Shown here piece after piece: positions 27,257 through 36,540 of a DNA stretch of 64,000 bases. Made by a program: the position numbers and the translations under genes. The notes under the pieces are model-generated. The model was not told the origin of the DNA, ran no database searches, and saw only the letters and a program-made list of their open reading frames with translations. Origin of the DNA: Candidatus Hamiltonella defensa 5AT (Acyrthosiphon pisum) (lineage in GTDB: Bacteria; Pseudomonadota; Gammaproteobacteria; Enterobacterales; Enterobacteriaceae); NCBI RefSeq assembly GCF_000021705.1, contig NC_012751.1, positions 1,240,001 to 1,304,000 on the forward strand, in the 5' to 3' direction. Within the stretch, counting starts at the first letter, position 1, and each line of letters opens with the position of its first letter.

Positions 27257-27278
27257 ATGTAATACACTAGTATTTCAT
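27257..27278. repeat. Recombinase-core-like inverted repeat, left
   Basis: ATGTAATAC, 4-base spacer ACTA, GTATTTCAT: 9-base arms with one mismatch. It lies just after the integrase remnant. A near-identical site follows the second remnant (28301-28322). The geometry (9-bp arms, short spacer) resembles tyrosine-recombinase core sites. Confidence 0.5.
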
Positions 27279-27416
27279 TATTTGAAATTACTGCCTATTT
27301 ATCAAGGGCTAAAAAACTATCAGCTAACCCCCCCCAGTTCGGGAAACAGAATTTTTTGTATGCCAGGAGCATTTTTTAACCTATGACGGCCCGTCATAGA
27401 TTGATTATGCGTCTAA

Positions 27417-27746
27417 TTAAAAACTTATCATACGCTTAAATAGCAGTTGCTGAATGTCCTGCTTTTGGGACAAAACAGCATGAGCTGTAATAGTTTCATC
27501 TTCGACTGAATACAGCACACGATAACCATTTGCCGTATTACATTCACGATATTGAGCACAGCCTATTTTAAGCAATTCCGGGCAGATCTGACAGCCCAGG
27601 GGAAAATCACTCACTCGTTTTTCGAATTGCTCAATAATGGCGGTGATAACCTCTTTTCGTTTCGCCTCTATACGCCGTAATAAATAACTCGAAATATCAT
27701 CGATACAGATTTTGACGGTATTAGTGTATTGAAATACAACGCCCAT
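27417..27746 (-). CDS. RelE/ParE-family toxin
   Basis: 109 aa. RelE/ParE-like fold features: RRIEAKRKEVITAIIEQFEK, CPELLKIGCAQYRECNTANG then YRVLYSVEDETITAHAVLSQKQD and a C-terminal LLFKRM. Toxins of this family cleave mRNA at the ribosome or poison gyrase; which one cannot be told here. One base after the Phd/YefM-like antitoxin gene, so the two form an operon. Appears intact. Confidence 0.8.
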   Translation of the reverse strand: MGVVFQYTNTVKICIDDISSYLLRRIEAKRKEVITAIIEQFEKRVSDFPLGCQICPELLKIGCAQYRECNTANGYRVLYSVEDETITAHAVLSQKQDIQQLLFKRMISF

Positions 27747-27747
27747 A

Positions 27748-27975
27748 TCATAACCCCTCGAGCAGCTGGCCTCTTGAGTAGACCTTGCCGTCAGTTTTAT
27801 CTTTCTCAGAGAGGGTAAGCAGCTTCAGTAATGCGATGGCGTTTTCCCGCTCCTTTTGCACATCGTATGACTCAATCACATACGCAGGAACGCCGTTCTG
27901 TGTGACAAGAATCGGTTCTGCCAGATCAAGCGTGGCGGCGTTTTTTTTCACATAACTGATTGTTTCGACTCTCAT
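27748..27975 (-). CDS. Phd/YefM-family antitoxin
   Basis: 75 aa. Typical N-terminal DNA-binding part (ETISYVKKNAATLDLAEPIL, VTQNGVPAYVIESYDVQ) and a C-terminal toxin-binding tail. Precedes the ParE/RelE toxin. Antitoxin would repress the shared promoter and neutralise the toxin. The pair is bracketed by the recombinase remnants. Confidence 0.85.
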   Translation of the reverse strand: MRVETISYVKKNAATLDLAEPILVTQNGVPAYVIESYDVQKERENAIALLKLLTLSEKDKTDGKVYSRGQLLEGL

Positions 27976-28199
27976 GATAAATCCCCCCCTTTTTATAATT
28001 AAGTTTAAATTTAGTCTAAATATGGTTTTAATGCAAGGTGTATCTGGACGGAATTACCTGAATGTTCAACTGGCGGCCACATTATGACAGGCGGTTGAAA
28101 TCTGACCCGAGCGCGGGTGATCTTGTTGGATGCGCTGGTTGCCCACCAGAAACTGAGGTGACAGCAATTTCGGAGGTTCAGGCCTGAGCTAAACGCTAG

Positions 28200-28282
28200 A
28201 GCCCCAAGATGTGGTTCCAAAGATAGGCGTAACGTTCTCGATGGAACGCCGGGAATATGAACACCTGCTGAATGTGAAATAG
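28200..28282 (+). pseudogene. Remnant of a ResD-like tyrosine recombinase, copy 2
   Basis: Reads VTFSMERREYEHLLNVK then stop, matching the end of the remnant at 27180-27238 (VTFSMDHREYAHLLTVK). Only the last ~20 codons can be recognised. The downstream bases (AACACACAAGAATTACTCATGTAATAC) also match those after the first copy. Confidence 0.65.
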
Positions 28283-28300
28283 AACACACAAGAATTACTC

Positions 28301-28322
28301 ATGTAATACGCCAGTATTACAT
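28301..28322. repeat. Recombinase-core-like inverted repeat, right
   Basis: ATGTAATAC-GCCA-GTATTACAT: perfect 9-base arms with a 4-base spacer. Direct counterpart of 27257-27278, with a different spacer. Confidence 0.55.
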
Positions 28323-28803
28323 ACCAGGCATCATTGCTTATCTTTCGGAAGCCATTAATTAGCTGGAAAAGAAAAGGTTCAGCGTCGTTTGAACAGGCTT
28401 CTATTTGCCAGCCGCACCGATCAAGCAGTTTATTCAGATTAACCCCGCTACCAGTAGCTCTGGCCATAATCGGCTTAATTTGCTTTCCGTCATCATCAAA
28501 GCAGAATCGAGAGAAGAACGGGGCAGGTATATTGCGTTAACACTGACATTCATTGGCTCGGCATTTCGGCCGGTCCATTCCCTGTCGAGGAAGAATTGAT
28601 CTTCCTCAAATTTCGCGGCTCCAATTACTTTGGTAAAACCAAATCACGTGGGGCTTCACTCTCAGATTCCCCCTGAAATACGCCAAAGTCCAACGGGCAC
28701 ACACTGGGCCGATCAAATCTATAGGATCATGCCAAATAATGCATTTCTTTTGGGTTAATCACTTCGGTGCTCAAGAACATGTTTTGATTCATTGTGTCCG
28801 CCG
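28323..28803. other. Degenerate coding remnants, no intact gene
   Basis: On the minus strand short stretches look protein-like (FDDDGKQIKPIMARATGSGV, then NLNKLLDRCGWQIEACSNDA and EPFLFQLINGF around 28340-28510; KFEEDQFFLDREWTGRNAEP near 28560-28610), in different frames and without a start or RBS. I do not recognise the family. Likely decayed plasmid genes. Confidence 0.4.
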
Positions 28804-29003
28804 ATAGCAATTTTCTGGGGTTTTTCCTGTTCTGGAATATCGTAGGTAAATTGCAGACTTAGTAGCCCTTTGTCCAGATGCGCTTTCTGGATATTTATCC
28901 GATGTTCCGGGCTAAAAACTTAAGGAAAACTCACTTCTTGTCATGCCCTGATGCAACCATTTGATGCCGTCTTTTTCCTCGACAGAATCTGTTTTTTCAA
29001 CGT
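28804..29003 (-). pseudogene. Decayed C-terminal fragment of hsp20
   Basis: About 200 bases match 18037-18240 with substitutions and one inserted A (GGGCTAAAAACTTAAGG against GGCTAAAACTTAAGG) that breaks the frame. It covers roughly the last 65 codons of the small heat-shock gene and has no start. Confidence 0.85.
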
Positions 29004-29056
29004 ATTGCTGCAATAATTAATATATAGTAAAAAATAAATAATCGGAGAAAGACAGT

Positions 29057-29400
29057 ATGTCTACTGTTGTTAATACAGTTTTTAGTCAAAACCGGATTTT
29101 TACTCATATAAGTGATAAACAACTAAACCGAATATTAAAATCGAATTCGTTGGAAAAAACTGAATTTATGAGCCTTATAGATAAATTATTTGATCGCTTC
29201 TTTCGTAACCCTCAAAACGCGAAACAATTTTAAAATTGTATGAGCAAATATCATGGCCAGATTTTCAAACATTCAAATACCCGACGGATTGTAAAGTGGC
29301 GTTGCGATTTGATAATCTTCACCAATTAACCAACGAAGAATACCAAAACGAATTTAAGACTCGGATAAAAATCAATGACAGCAGGAACTAATGCGAATAT
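29057..29400 (+). pseudogene. Frameshifted remnant of a type III effector-like gene
   Basis: A well-placed RBS (GGAGAAAG) precedes ATG 29057, giving 58 codons (MSTVVNTVFSQNRIFTHISD ... FMSLIDKLFDRFFRNPQNA) to a stop at 29233. A second frame continues: ETILKLYEQISWPDFQTF, KYPTDCKVALRFDNLHQL to about 29390. The LIDKLFDRFF segment followed by LKLYEQI has the spacing of the N-terminal translocation segment of SPI-2-type effectors. Length and N-terminal layout parallel the intact effector-like gene at 29638-31098. Confidence 0.5.
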
Positions 29401-29637
29401 TCATTTTCATTCACAATCGGTAGAGATGTCATTTTTCGGTTGTGTCGCATTAATGGGAAAATATAAACCGAAAGGGATGTGGCTTATTTTTTAGGCAGTC
29501 AGAAAATAAAATTTTTCTGCAGGGGATAATTTTGGTTCTATCGCATTAAGGATTTTTAAATTGCTATAACCACATTATATTGTGGTTTTATCTCTAAGAT
29601 AACACCGCATAATGTGATTGGTTAAGCTGAATTTTTC

Positions 29638-31098
29638 TTAATATGACAAAACCGTTTTATCTACACCCCCCGACGGATAATGGCTTAAGTCTATTCCGAC
29701 CTGTAATAATGCCTGAATTTCTGAGTTTATCAGTTCACTCAATTGCTTGATGTTTTCGGGATTGCCAACCACGAATTCTTCTTTTCCTAAATCATTTCTT
29801 AATGTAACAACCACGTCCTCCATGAGAAAGCTGTACTTATAGATTGTAGAAATCAATATTCGGTCTTCTTCGTTTTGACCTACTTCTTCTGCTGCCAGCT
29901 CAACGACACCTCGTAAACGTTGCCCAAATTGCCCCTCCATATTTTCAAGCATTTTTTCTTTATCACCAGCTGATAGAAAACTCCAAAGCTGGCTTAATAC
30001 GCCACGAGCACAATCTCGGTAGGCTCCTTGATCAAGCTGCTGTTTCGGATCATTTTTATGGATTGATGACCATACAATATCAACTTCGTCTTTAATAAGA
30101 CGAAGGTGTTCAAGGAATAAACCGGCATCTGGAGTATCACTCATCAGGCCCGTTATTTTGAAATTTAAAGCCAGTTCTCTGATAACTTTTAAATTACTCA
30201 TCATGTCCTTATCAGAAGGGTATTTCTTAACATGTTCATAAGCTAATGGATATTTTTTATTATTTTCTAATATATAATTATCTATTTCTTCGAGTAATTT
30301 AGGAGCAGCATTAATTTTAAAATTATTAATCGTATCATGAAACTGTTTTGCATGGATTTTCTGTGTGCGGGTTCTTATTTCGTTAATTGATTGAGAAAAC
30401 TGATAGACCCACTCATCTGCCGTTCCTATTACGCTTGTCATATTAAGCCCATTAATTGAATCTAACGAAGAACGTTGTTGGGCATAATAATCGAAACACT
30501 TCATTTGAAATGAAGTCCATTCTTGTGCCAAACCCTGATAAATCGCCATTTTTTGTTTGACTGACTCATCCAATAAATGCAGACCGACTCTCCGTTGATT
30601 TGCTGAAGAAATACCTTCTAATTTATTTTGCTCGCGATCATATTTTACTTTACCTATAACAGTATTTTTTTCTAAAATCTCACTATCATTGGTGAGTTCT
30701 CTTTTTTTGATAGCAGAAATATCATCTTCAGTGTTTCCATAGACTACTTTAAATTCATCTATCACATCTTCAATTGAAAAAGAAAAAGTATAAGTTCCGT
30801 CTTCGTTATCGGCAATATCAGCCCAAAATTTATCTTGATGACCAGGGCAAGCCATTTTTTTGAGCTGGTAAAAAGCAGACACTTTTTTGAATGCCGATTC
30901 AGTATCAGATTTATCATTGTGGTGTGTTAAATCATACAGTTTACCCAGCGCTTCAATTGTGTTAGTTCCGCAAAACCAATCTTTAATTTTTTCCCATATC
31001 TCAATACGAGTCGCCTCTTCTTTTGAAGAGCTTTTAATCGCGTTCTGAATGTATTTGTTTCTAATCGCTCTATGAGGTGAAAGGTAAAGATTAGACAT
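29638..31098 (-). CDS. Putative type III effector with SPI-2-like N-terminus
   Basis: 486 aa from ATG 31098 (GGGAG 8 bases upstream; an upstream in-frame start at 31140 is less likely). The N-terminal ~130 residues carry IWEKIKDWF, close to the conserved WEK(I/M)xxFF translocation motif of Salmonella SPI-2 effectors (SifA, SseJ, SspH2 and others), and QLKKMACPGHQDKFW, like the LACPAHQDLF segment of SopD/SopD2. The remaining ~350 residues are helical and I do not recognise an enzyme. No signal peptide or membrane segment. A type III apparatus is not in this window. Role inferred from the N-terminal similarity. Confidence 0.6.
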   Translation of the reverse strand: MSNLYLSPHRAIRNKYIQNAIKSSSKEEATRIEIWEKIKDWFCGTNTIEALGKLYDLTHHNDKSDTESAFKKVSAFYQLKKMACPGHQDKFWADIADNEDGTYTFSFSIEDVIDEFKVVYGNTEDDISAIKKRELTNDSEILEKNTVIGKVKYDREQNKLEGISSANQRRVGLHLLDESVKQKMAIYQGLAQEWTSFQMKCFDYYAQQRSSLDSINGLNMTSVIGTADEWVYQFSQSINEIRTRTQKIHAKQFHDTINNFKINAAPKLLEEIDNYILENNKKYPLAYEHVKKYPSDKDMMSNLKVIRELALNFKITGLMSDTPDAGLFLEHLRLIKDEVDIVWSSIHKNDPKQQLDQGAYRDCARGVLSQLWSFLSAGDKEKMLENMEGQFGQRLRGVVELAAEEVGQNEEDRILISTIYKYSFLMEDVVVTLRNDLGKEEFVVGNPENIKQLSELINSEIQALLQVGIDLSHYPSGGVDKTVLSY

Positions 31099-31140
31099 AA
31101 TATTACTCCCTTCTTTTTTATTTAAAGCTGTTTTACCCAA

Positions 31141-31599
31141 AATCTGACTATTACCATAATTATTTACATCCTCCTTGACTTAAAAGGATTAGGTATCTAT
31201 CACATCCTTCAAACCCGAAATCACGTTATTCAAAAGTTGTGTTAGTTCTATCACTCCGTATTATGACAACAACCCAAAAGAGTTCGACATAATCGAAAAA
31301 AAAGAAGATGGCTGGAGTCATTTCTCTTTTTTAATTAAAAATCATTTTAAATTCTAAATCCATGTAAAAACTACTATAAATAAGCAAAAACTTTTAAGTT
31401 TTTTAAATGAAATGAAATTTTTAATAAGAAAAGTTAAGGAAGTCAAGGGCTACGCATGAAAAATTGAGTGTTTAAAAATCAAAGTGTTTTGGGGATATCA
31501 GGCAGGGCTGTGAACTTCATTTGGTTATGCCTTACAAGAGTTAATTTGATAAATGACAGTCATGATAGAAGTGGTTTGTCAGTATTTTTGCCAATCAGA
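31141..31599. other. Non-coding, A/T-rich region before effector gene
   Basis: No ORF of note. Promoter of the minus-strand effector gene should lie near 31110-31250. The right part (31440-31599) shows no recognisable elements up to the IS630 TA duplication. Confidence 0.5.
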
Positions 31600-31601
31600 T
31601 A

Positions 31602-32503
31602 TAGCTAAACGACATAAGAATAGTTACATAATATGTTCTGAAAACAAGGTATTGATGTCGCATTGAAGTTCTCTTCTTTTTCTTTTAGCTTGAGCCCATG
31701 TGTGCTCAATAGGGTTGAACTCGGGCGAATAAGGAGGCAAATATTCAATAGAATGACCGGCGTTGAGAATGGCGTGTTGAATATCTTTTCGCTTGTGGAA
31801 AGAAGCGTTATCCATCATCATCACGCACGGATGAGGAAGAGCGGGTAGGAGCAGCTGAGTGACCCAGGCATAAAAAACATCGCTGTTAATGGAGCAGTTA
31901 AAGAGGCCCACCGCGATGAGAGTGACCCCTAATAAGGCACCAATGACGTTAGTGCGGCCCTTAGCCTGCCAATCGTGAGTCCCAAAACAGCGTTGACCTC
32001 GTGTAGCGTATCCGTAGAGGCGGGGCATATCGTGAGCAAAGCCGCTCTCATCGAGATAAACCAGAGATTTACCCTGCTTTTGATACCCCGCGATTTTTTC
32101 CTGGAACCCCTGTCGTGCCTCTTCGTTTGCCTTGGGATGACGCAGAGTTTTTTTTATAGGTCAGACCCCATCTTTTCAATGCTTGCCAGATGGCTTTGGG
32201 GCACACCCCGAAACGGGCCGCCCGTTCCCGTTGATAGCTATCTGGATACTCTGCCACATCTTTGATAAACGCCTCTTTATCCATCTTGCCTCGACGCGGA
32301 CCCGAGGGTTTCGGTTCTATTCGCTTGAGCCAACGCCTGAGAGTATCTGTACCTACGTGAAAACGCTTCGCCGTTGCTCTGATGCTCAGTCCTTCTTTCT
32401 CTCGAATACTCAGGACTTTTTGACGAAAATCCACTGAATAACTCATAGTGACCTCATGCTAATTAGTTCTTTATATTGTAACTAAAATTAAATCGCTTAG
32501 CTA
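31602..32503 (-). mobile_element. IS630-family insertion sequence, copy 2 (inverted)
   Basis: Same 902 bp size, same termini (TAGCTAAACG / CGCTTAGCTA) and TA duplication (31600-31601 and 32504-32505) as copy 1 at 11643-12544, in opposite orientation. The two transposase translations are identical between the copies. Its insertion point shows no gene that can be restored; upstream sequence is non-coding and downstream is an rpn remnant. Confidence 0.92.
31624..32446 (-). CDS. IS630-family transposase in two frames, copy 2
   Basis: Frames 32069-32446 (125 codons) and 31624-32028 plus upstream extension, translated identically to copy 1. HTH region, then DDE-type catalytic part (LVYLDESGFAHD, MMMDNASFHK, PEFNPIEHTW). 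The frame switch is at a run of eight T on this strand (A-tract on the coding strand). Confidence 0.85.
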
Positions 32504-32559
32504 TATAATGAGTATACGGAGAATCAAGTCATCATGATGATGAATTATTCATCCAAGAG

Positions 32560-32838
32560 GGGAACGCAAAAAACCCCATGCAGTTTATCACTGAGATAAC
32601 GAAACAATCAGAAAAACACGAGGGGACTCTGATGACGATGGCTCAAGTATTAAGGCAAGAAGGAAAATTTGAAGGGATCCAGGAAGGCATACAAATTGGT
32701 GAAAAGAAAGGCGAAAAACAGGCTTCCATGAAGATAGCGCGCCAGATGCTAAAAGTGGCATAGACAGGCAATCGGTGATGAGATTTACCGGTCTGACGGA
32801 GTCTGAAATAGGCCACCTCAAGAATGACGAAACTTAAG
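32560..32838 (+). pseudogene. C-terminal remnant of an Rpn-family gene
   Basis: MQFITEITKQSEKHEGTLMT, then EGKFEGIQEGIQIGEKKGEK and KIARQMLKV, then after a one-base shift DRQSVMRFTGLTESEIGHL. This is the C-terminal part of Rpn/PD-(D/E)XK 'transposase-like' nucleases, with the Glu/Gly/Gln helix and final short domain, as in the better preserved copy at 62.3-62.5 kb. The N-terminal nuclease domain is absent; the element ends upstream near IS630 copy 2. Confidence 0.75.
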
Positions 32839-33735
32839 AAATTAAGGTTGCATCGCCCTAGAGAGGACGCTCTATCTGCTGTCCCGAAATTACTGCGGTG
32901 TACCTTCATAAGGTCTGTGTGAATACTGTGCCTAAAAAAGCGAAACCTCAAGAGTGTTTGCCATAAACACGGTAGCTGTCGAACACCCCTTCGTCTGTAT
33001 CAATCACCAAGAACGTGTTGCAAGGTACATCGCTAGACGCCACTATCGGCACAATGGCGACACTGAGTTTCAGCTTGTCTGCCACCGCTTTTGCGGTATC
33101 TAGCGTTTTACCCCCTCCTGCTCCTACCACGACAGAGGTTTGCTCGTTGAATGCGTGCGACGTGAAAGTTGCACCACAGAAGTCCCTTGAAAAAGGGTAA
33201 GGTTGATCCGAAACCTTATTGCCACTTACTCGGTGCAAGAGGAGTAATTCTCTTGTGCTAAGCGAGAATGAAAGCCTAACTAAAGTATTAAGCTGAATAA
33301 GAAATAGGGGCAAGGCAAAACTGAAATGGGTTGAATAAAGTGAATCTCCGTTATTAAAATGTCGTAAGCAAGTAAAACACGAAATCAGATGTGACGTGTT
33401 ATGGGGAAGTTTAACGACAGTTAGAAACGGGTAAAGAAGAGTGTTCGTTCTTTACGACGGATCCCGTTCCCCGGCATAGAGGAGGCAGCCCACTCAATGT
33501 ATCTTCATGGTGTGAAACACGGTAACCCCATTAATCTTTTAGTGTTGATGTAAATACTAAGAGACAGTGGGCATAAGACGTTCCAAAAAGCGAAGGCAAT
33601 CAGCCGAAAGGCAACTGGAAATCATAACAGGATTGATAGAGGTAATTACTTTACTCTGAAAAGAGGCTGACGTGGAACGGGTGACTTACCCATATAATCC
33701 TTTACCAAGGTTATGAATTGATTTAGAAGAGTTAG

Positions 33736-35418
33736 ATGCCTATGGCAAACGTAATAAATCAAAACTATGAACAACAACTGGAATGGCATGCTATTAACTG
33801 GCGTGTTGTGACAGCCATGATTAATAATCTAAGGCAAAGAATATATAGGGCTTCAGCAACAGGTGACTTAAAGAAAGTCAGAAATCTGCAAAAACTCATG
33901 ATGAAATCAAGAGCTAACCATCTTCTGGCTATCAGGAAAGTCACTCAGGTCAATCGGGGAAAACACACGGCTGGAGTAGATAATCAGGTAATTAATGACC
34001 ATAAAGGACGAGAACATCTTTATAAGTTATTAAGCCAAACAACTTCAGAAAAGGTTTATCCAGTAAAACGAGTTTACATAGCAAAAAAGAATGGAAAAAA
34101 ACGCCCTCTTGGGATCCCAACCATTCTCGACCGCTGTAGACAAGCGATAGTTAAATCGGCGCTGGAACCTTATTGGGAAGCAAAATTTGAACCAGTCAGC
34201 TACGGATTTAGACCGGGGCGAAGTGCCCATGACGCAATACAAAAAATTTTCTGTATTGCCAGAGCACGAGGGACACGGCACTGGGTACTAGATGCAGATA
34301 TTAAAGGCGCATTTGACAACATTGACCATAATTTTCTCATAAAAAAAATCGGGGGATTCCCCGAAAGAAACATGATTAAACAATGGTTACAAGCCGGTGT
34401 GCTGGAACATGGCAACTATATACCCAATGTTGCAGGTACTCCGCAAGGCGGGATTATCAGTCCACTACTGGCCAATATTGCACTCCACGGAATGGAGACC
34501 TTACTGGGTATTCAATACTGGAAAAACGGCACGCCAAAACAAGGGCAACCTTATGCAGTAGTTCGTTATGCGGATGATTTTGTCGTATTCGGTAAATCCC
34601 GTGAAGAGTGCGAAACTGCCAAAATAAAGTTGCAAATTTGGTTAGCTCAGAGAGGGTTAGCTCTTTCTGAAGAAAAAACCAGTATCAAACACTTGAAGGA
34701 AGGATTCGACTTCCTGGGATTTAATATACGACATTATGACAATCGCCACAGAAAACGGGGATATATATTGTTAACGAAGCCCTCAAAGGAGTCGATGAAA
34801 AGGTACAAACAGCAAATGAGAATGACCTGGAAAGGTATTATCGGTATGCCGACACAAGAAGGAATAAGACAACTGAATGCCAAGATAATAGGATGGTGTA
34901 ATTACTATCGTATTGGTGCTTCAAAAAGAACATTCAGTGCATTAGACCAATGGATGTGGATCCGCCAACGTAGATATTTGTATCGACGTCATCCCAATAA
35001 ACACTGGTGGTGGCGAAGAAAACACTACTTAGGCAAGATACCAGGTAGAGAAGACTATTCAGTATTTATGGATAAATCAACCGGTGGATTTCTTTGGAAG
35101 CATGCATGGACAAAAATACAGCGTCATTGGCTAGTTCCAAAAAATGCTTCCCCCGACAATCCGGAATTGCGTGACTATTGGCGTAATAGGCAGGCACGTA
35201 AACAGCCTTTTATTTACGGTGTCAAAGTTAACCTCTATAAGCGACAGAAAGGTTATTGTCCTCTCTGTGATCAAGAGTTGGACAATGGTGAACAATTGCA
35301 TGTTCATCATATTCAGCCTAAAGCTGAAGGGGGTGACAACAAGCTGGCTAATCTAAGATTGTTACATGCTAATTGCCACAGACAATTACATAGCAAAAAA
35401 GGAAAAATGTTGAAGTGA
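33736..35418 (+). CDS. ltrA: Group II intron-encoded reverse transcriptase/maturase
   Basis: 560 aa. RT domain with KKRPLGIPTILDR, YGFRPGRSAHDAI, LDADIKGAFDNID, TPQGGIISPLLANI, and the catalytic YADD at about residues 278-281; maturase domain X (YYRIGASKRTF, WMWIRQRRY); C-terminal HNH endonuclease (CPLCDQ, HVHHIQPKAEGG, HANCHRQLH). All motifs intact, so the intron may be mobile and may complement the defective copy at 59.5 kb. Confidence 0.95.
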   Translation: MPMANVINQNYEQQLEWHAINWRVVTAMINNLRQRIYRASATGDLKKVRNLQKLMMKSRANHLLAIRKVTQVNRGKHTAGVDNQVINDHKGREHLYKLLSQTTSEKVYPVKRVYIAKKNGKKRPLGIPTILDRCRQAIVKSALEPYWEAKFEPVSYGFRPGRSAHDAIQKIFCIARARGTRHWVLDADIKGAFDNIDHNFLIKKIGGFPERNMIKQWLQAGVLEHGNYIPNVAGTPQGGIISPLLANIALHGMETLLGIQYWKNGTPKQGQPYAVVRYADDFVVFGKSREECETAKIKLQIWLAQRGLALSEEKTSIKHLKEGFDFLGFNIRHYDNRHRKRGYILLTKPSKESMKRYKQQMRMTWKGIIGMPTQEGIRQLNAKIIGWCNYYRIGASKRTFSALDQWMWIRQRRYLYRRHPNKHWWWRRKHYLGKIPGREDYSVFMDKSTGGFLWKHAWTKIQRHWLVPKNASPDNPELRDYWRNRQARKQPFIYGVKVNLYKRQKGYCPLCDQELDNGEQLHVHHIQPKAEGGDNKLANLRLLHANCHRQLHSKKGKMLK

Positions 35419-35429
35419 GTAAGTTGCGT

Positions 35430-35463
35430 GAGCCGTATGCGGGGTAACTCGCACGTACGGTTC
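35430..35463 (+). ncRNA. Group II intron domain V
   Basis: 34-nt hairpin: GAGCCGTATGCGG, loop, then CTCGCACGTACGGTTC. AGC catalytic triad near the base, GNRA-like loop; matches bacterial group II domain V. Confidence 0.9.
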
Positions 35464-35796
35464 TTGAGGGAGTGGGCACTTGCGGCCTGCTTACCTAATC
35501 AAGCCTGCCAAGCGAGCGATTTCTTTTTGAGATGACTCACCCTTAAAACATTGATATAGGTAATGGATAGGTAATGGATTCCGGCCTTTTTCAGAGACGA
35601 CTTGACTCGGGCTTCAACGATTGTCCACACCGCGTGATTTGCAATTAAGAAACGCCTCGCTGCCCAGTGCCGACAGAAAAAGAATCCCCAAAAAGTCTAA
35701 AGTTTCTATCAAAACCTCGCACTTCCGACAAACAAACAGTCCCGGGTCAGTCCCAACAAAAAACAAATTCTCATCCACTCTTTATCTTAAAGATTT

Positions 35797-35823
35797 CCAC
35801 ACCCCACGCAAATTAAAAATTTG
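35797..35823 (-). other. F-type oriT nic region
   Basis: On the minus strand the 15-nt palindromic segment CAAATTTTTAATTTG is followed directly by CGTGGGGTGTGG, equal to the nic consensus of F-like plasmids (GTGGGGTGT^GG in R1/R100; F GTGGGTGTGG). It lies about 330 bp before traM, the spacing of F-like oriT. No TraI-type relaxase is in the window. Confidence 0.7.
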
Positions 35824-35879
35824 TCATCAATAAATTTAAAATCAATGTCTTATATTGAAATAAAAATTTTTTATTCTTT

Positions 35880-36140
35880 TACTCTTCATCAATAGAGTCG
35901 TTGACGACTTAAAGTTAGAGTTGTATTAAAGTTATTGTTGTTTTTCATAGAGATAAATAGAGTTGACTCTAGAGTCAAGTCTTATAAAGACTCGCGTGGC
36001 GACTTGTATTTATGAACTGTCAGTCGTATAAAAAATTGTTTAAGGGTCGTCACAGACTCGCTATTTTATCTATAAAGAGTTGTATAACCACTTGTCTTTA
36101 TCCGCTCAGTTTTAATCTCAATGTTGTCTATCAGTCAAGA
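35880..36140. promoter_or_regulatory. TraM binding-site cluster (sbm) and traM promoter
   Basis: About ten GANTC words, several paired as GAGTC/GACTC in opposite orientation (e.g. GAGTCGTTGACGACTT, GTTGACTCTAGAGTCAAGTC, AAGACTCGCGTGGCGACTT, CACAGACTCGC). GANTC repeats are the recognition motif of TraM in F-like oriT regions. The cluster lies between the nic region and traM, as in F. Confidence 0.65.
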
Positions 36141-36149
36141 TGAAATCTC

Positions 36150-36537
36150 ATGGCAAGATTACAAATCTATACTTCAAATGAAGTGGTTAATCGCATGGTT
36201 GACATTGTGAATCAAAGAAAAAATGACGGGGCTAACGAAACCCAAGTGAGCTTGTCTGGTGTCGGTACAATGCTACTTGAACTGGGCTTAAGGGTGTATG
36301 AAGCTCAAATAGAGAGTGAACATCATTCTTTTGATCAGACCGCCTTTAATCAAGTTGTCCTCGAAAGTGTAATAAAAACAAAAAAGGCGGTCTCATTAAT
36401 TTTAGGGATGCAGTCTTTTTCGCCTTAATTTAGAAGGAAAGGAAAATTATGAATATCATAAAATGATTCATGAAATCAGAGAAGACGCCAAAGAAGAAGT
36501 TAAAAAGTTTTTTCCTAAAAAAGACATTAAAGAATAA
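36150..36537 (+). pseudogene. traM: TraM relaxosome protein, frameshifted
   Basis: Homologue of F TraM (MAKVNLY...): starts MARLQIYTSNEVVNRMVDIV, contains VSLSGVGTMLLELGLRVYEA and VVLESVIKTKKAVSLILGM. After the premature stop at 36426-36428 the C-terminal tetramerisation/TraD-binding tail continues in another frame (NYEYHKMIHEIREDAKEEVK, ending KKFFPKKDIKE), just as F TraM ends ...MERFFPKNDDE. One indel near 36425 breaks it. The N-terminal DNA-binding part remains translatable (92 codons). Confidence 0.88.
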
Positions 36538-36540
36538 ATG

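Larger units (their letters stand above)
33155..35499 (+). mobile_element. Group II intron, intact copy
   Basis: 2345 bp. Begins with the conserved GTGCGAC and ends TTACCTAAT; restoring the flanking gldA reading frame across the ends fixes both boundaries. Holds an ORF for the intron-encoded protein (33736-35418) in domain IV and a canonical domain V (35430-35463). A second, decayed copy of 2342 bp is at 59508-61849. Confidence 0.9.
32948..35565 (-). pseudogene. gldA: gldA fragment split by a group II intron
   Basis: Minus-strand exons 35500-35565 (FKGESSQKEIARLAGL) and 32948-33154 (AFNEQTSVVVGAGGGKTLDT, then AKAVADKLKLSVAIVPIVAS and TDEGVFDSYR) join in frame across the intron. They match the NAD-binding part of glycerol dehydrogenase (E. 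coli GldA: GGGKTLDTAKA...). Only ~90 of about 367 codons remain, so it is a dead fragment. The intron is in the opposite orientation to gldA. Confidence 0.82.

Noticed and set aside
11643..32503. Composite transposon bounded by the two IS630 copies
   Set aside because: IS630-family elements do not usually form composite transposons, and each copy has its own TA duplication, indicating separate insertions.
35621..35833. 70-codon ORF overlapping the F-type nic region
   Set aside because: Composition is non-protein-like and it runs through the nic/hairpin; treated as chance frame.
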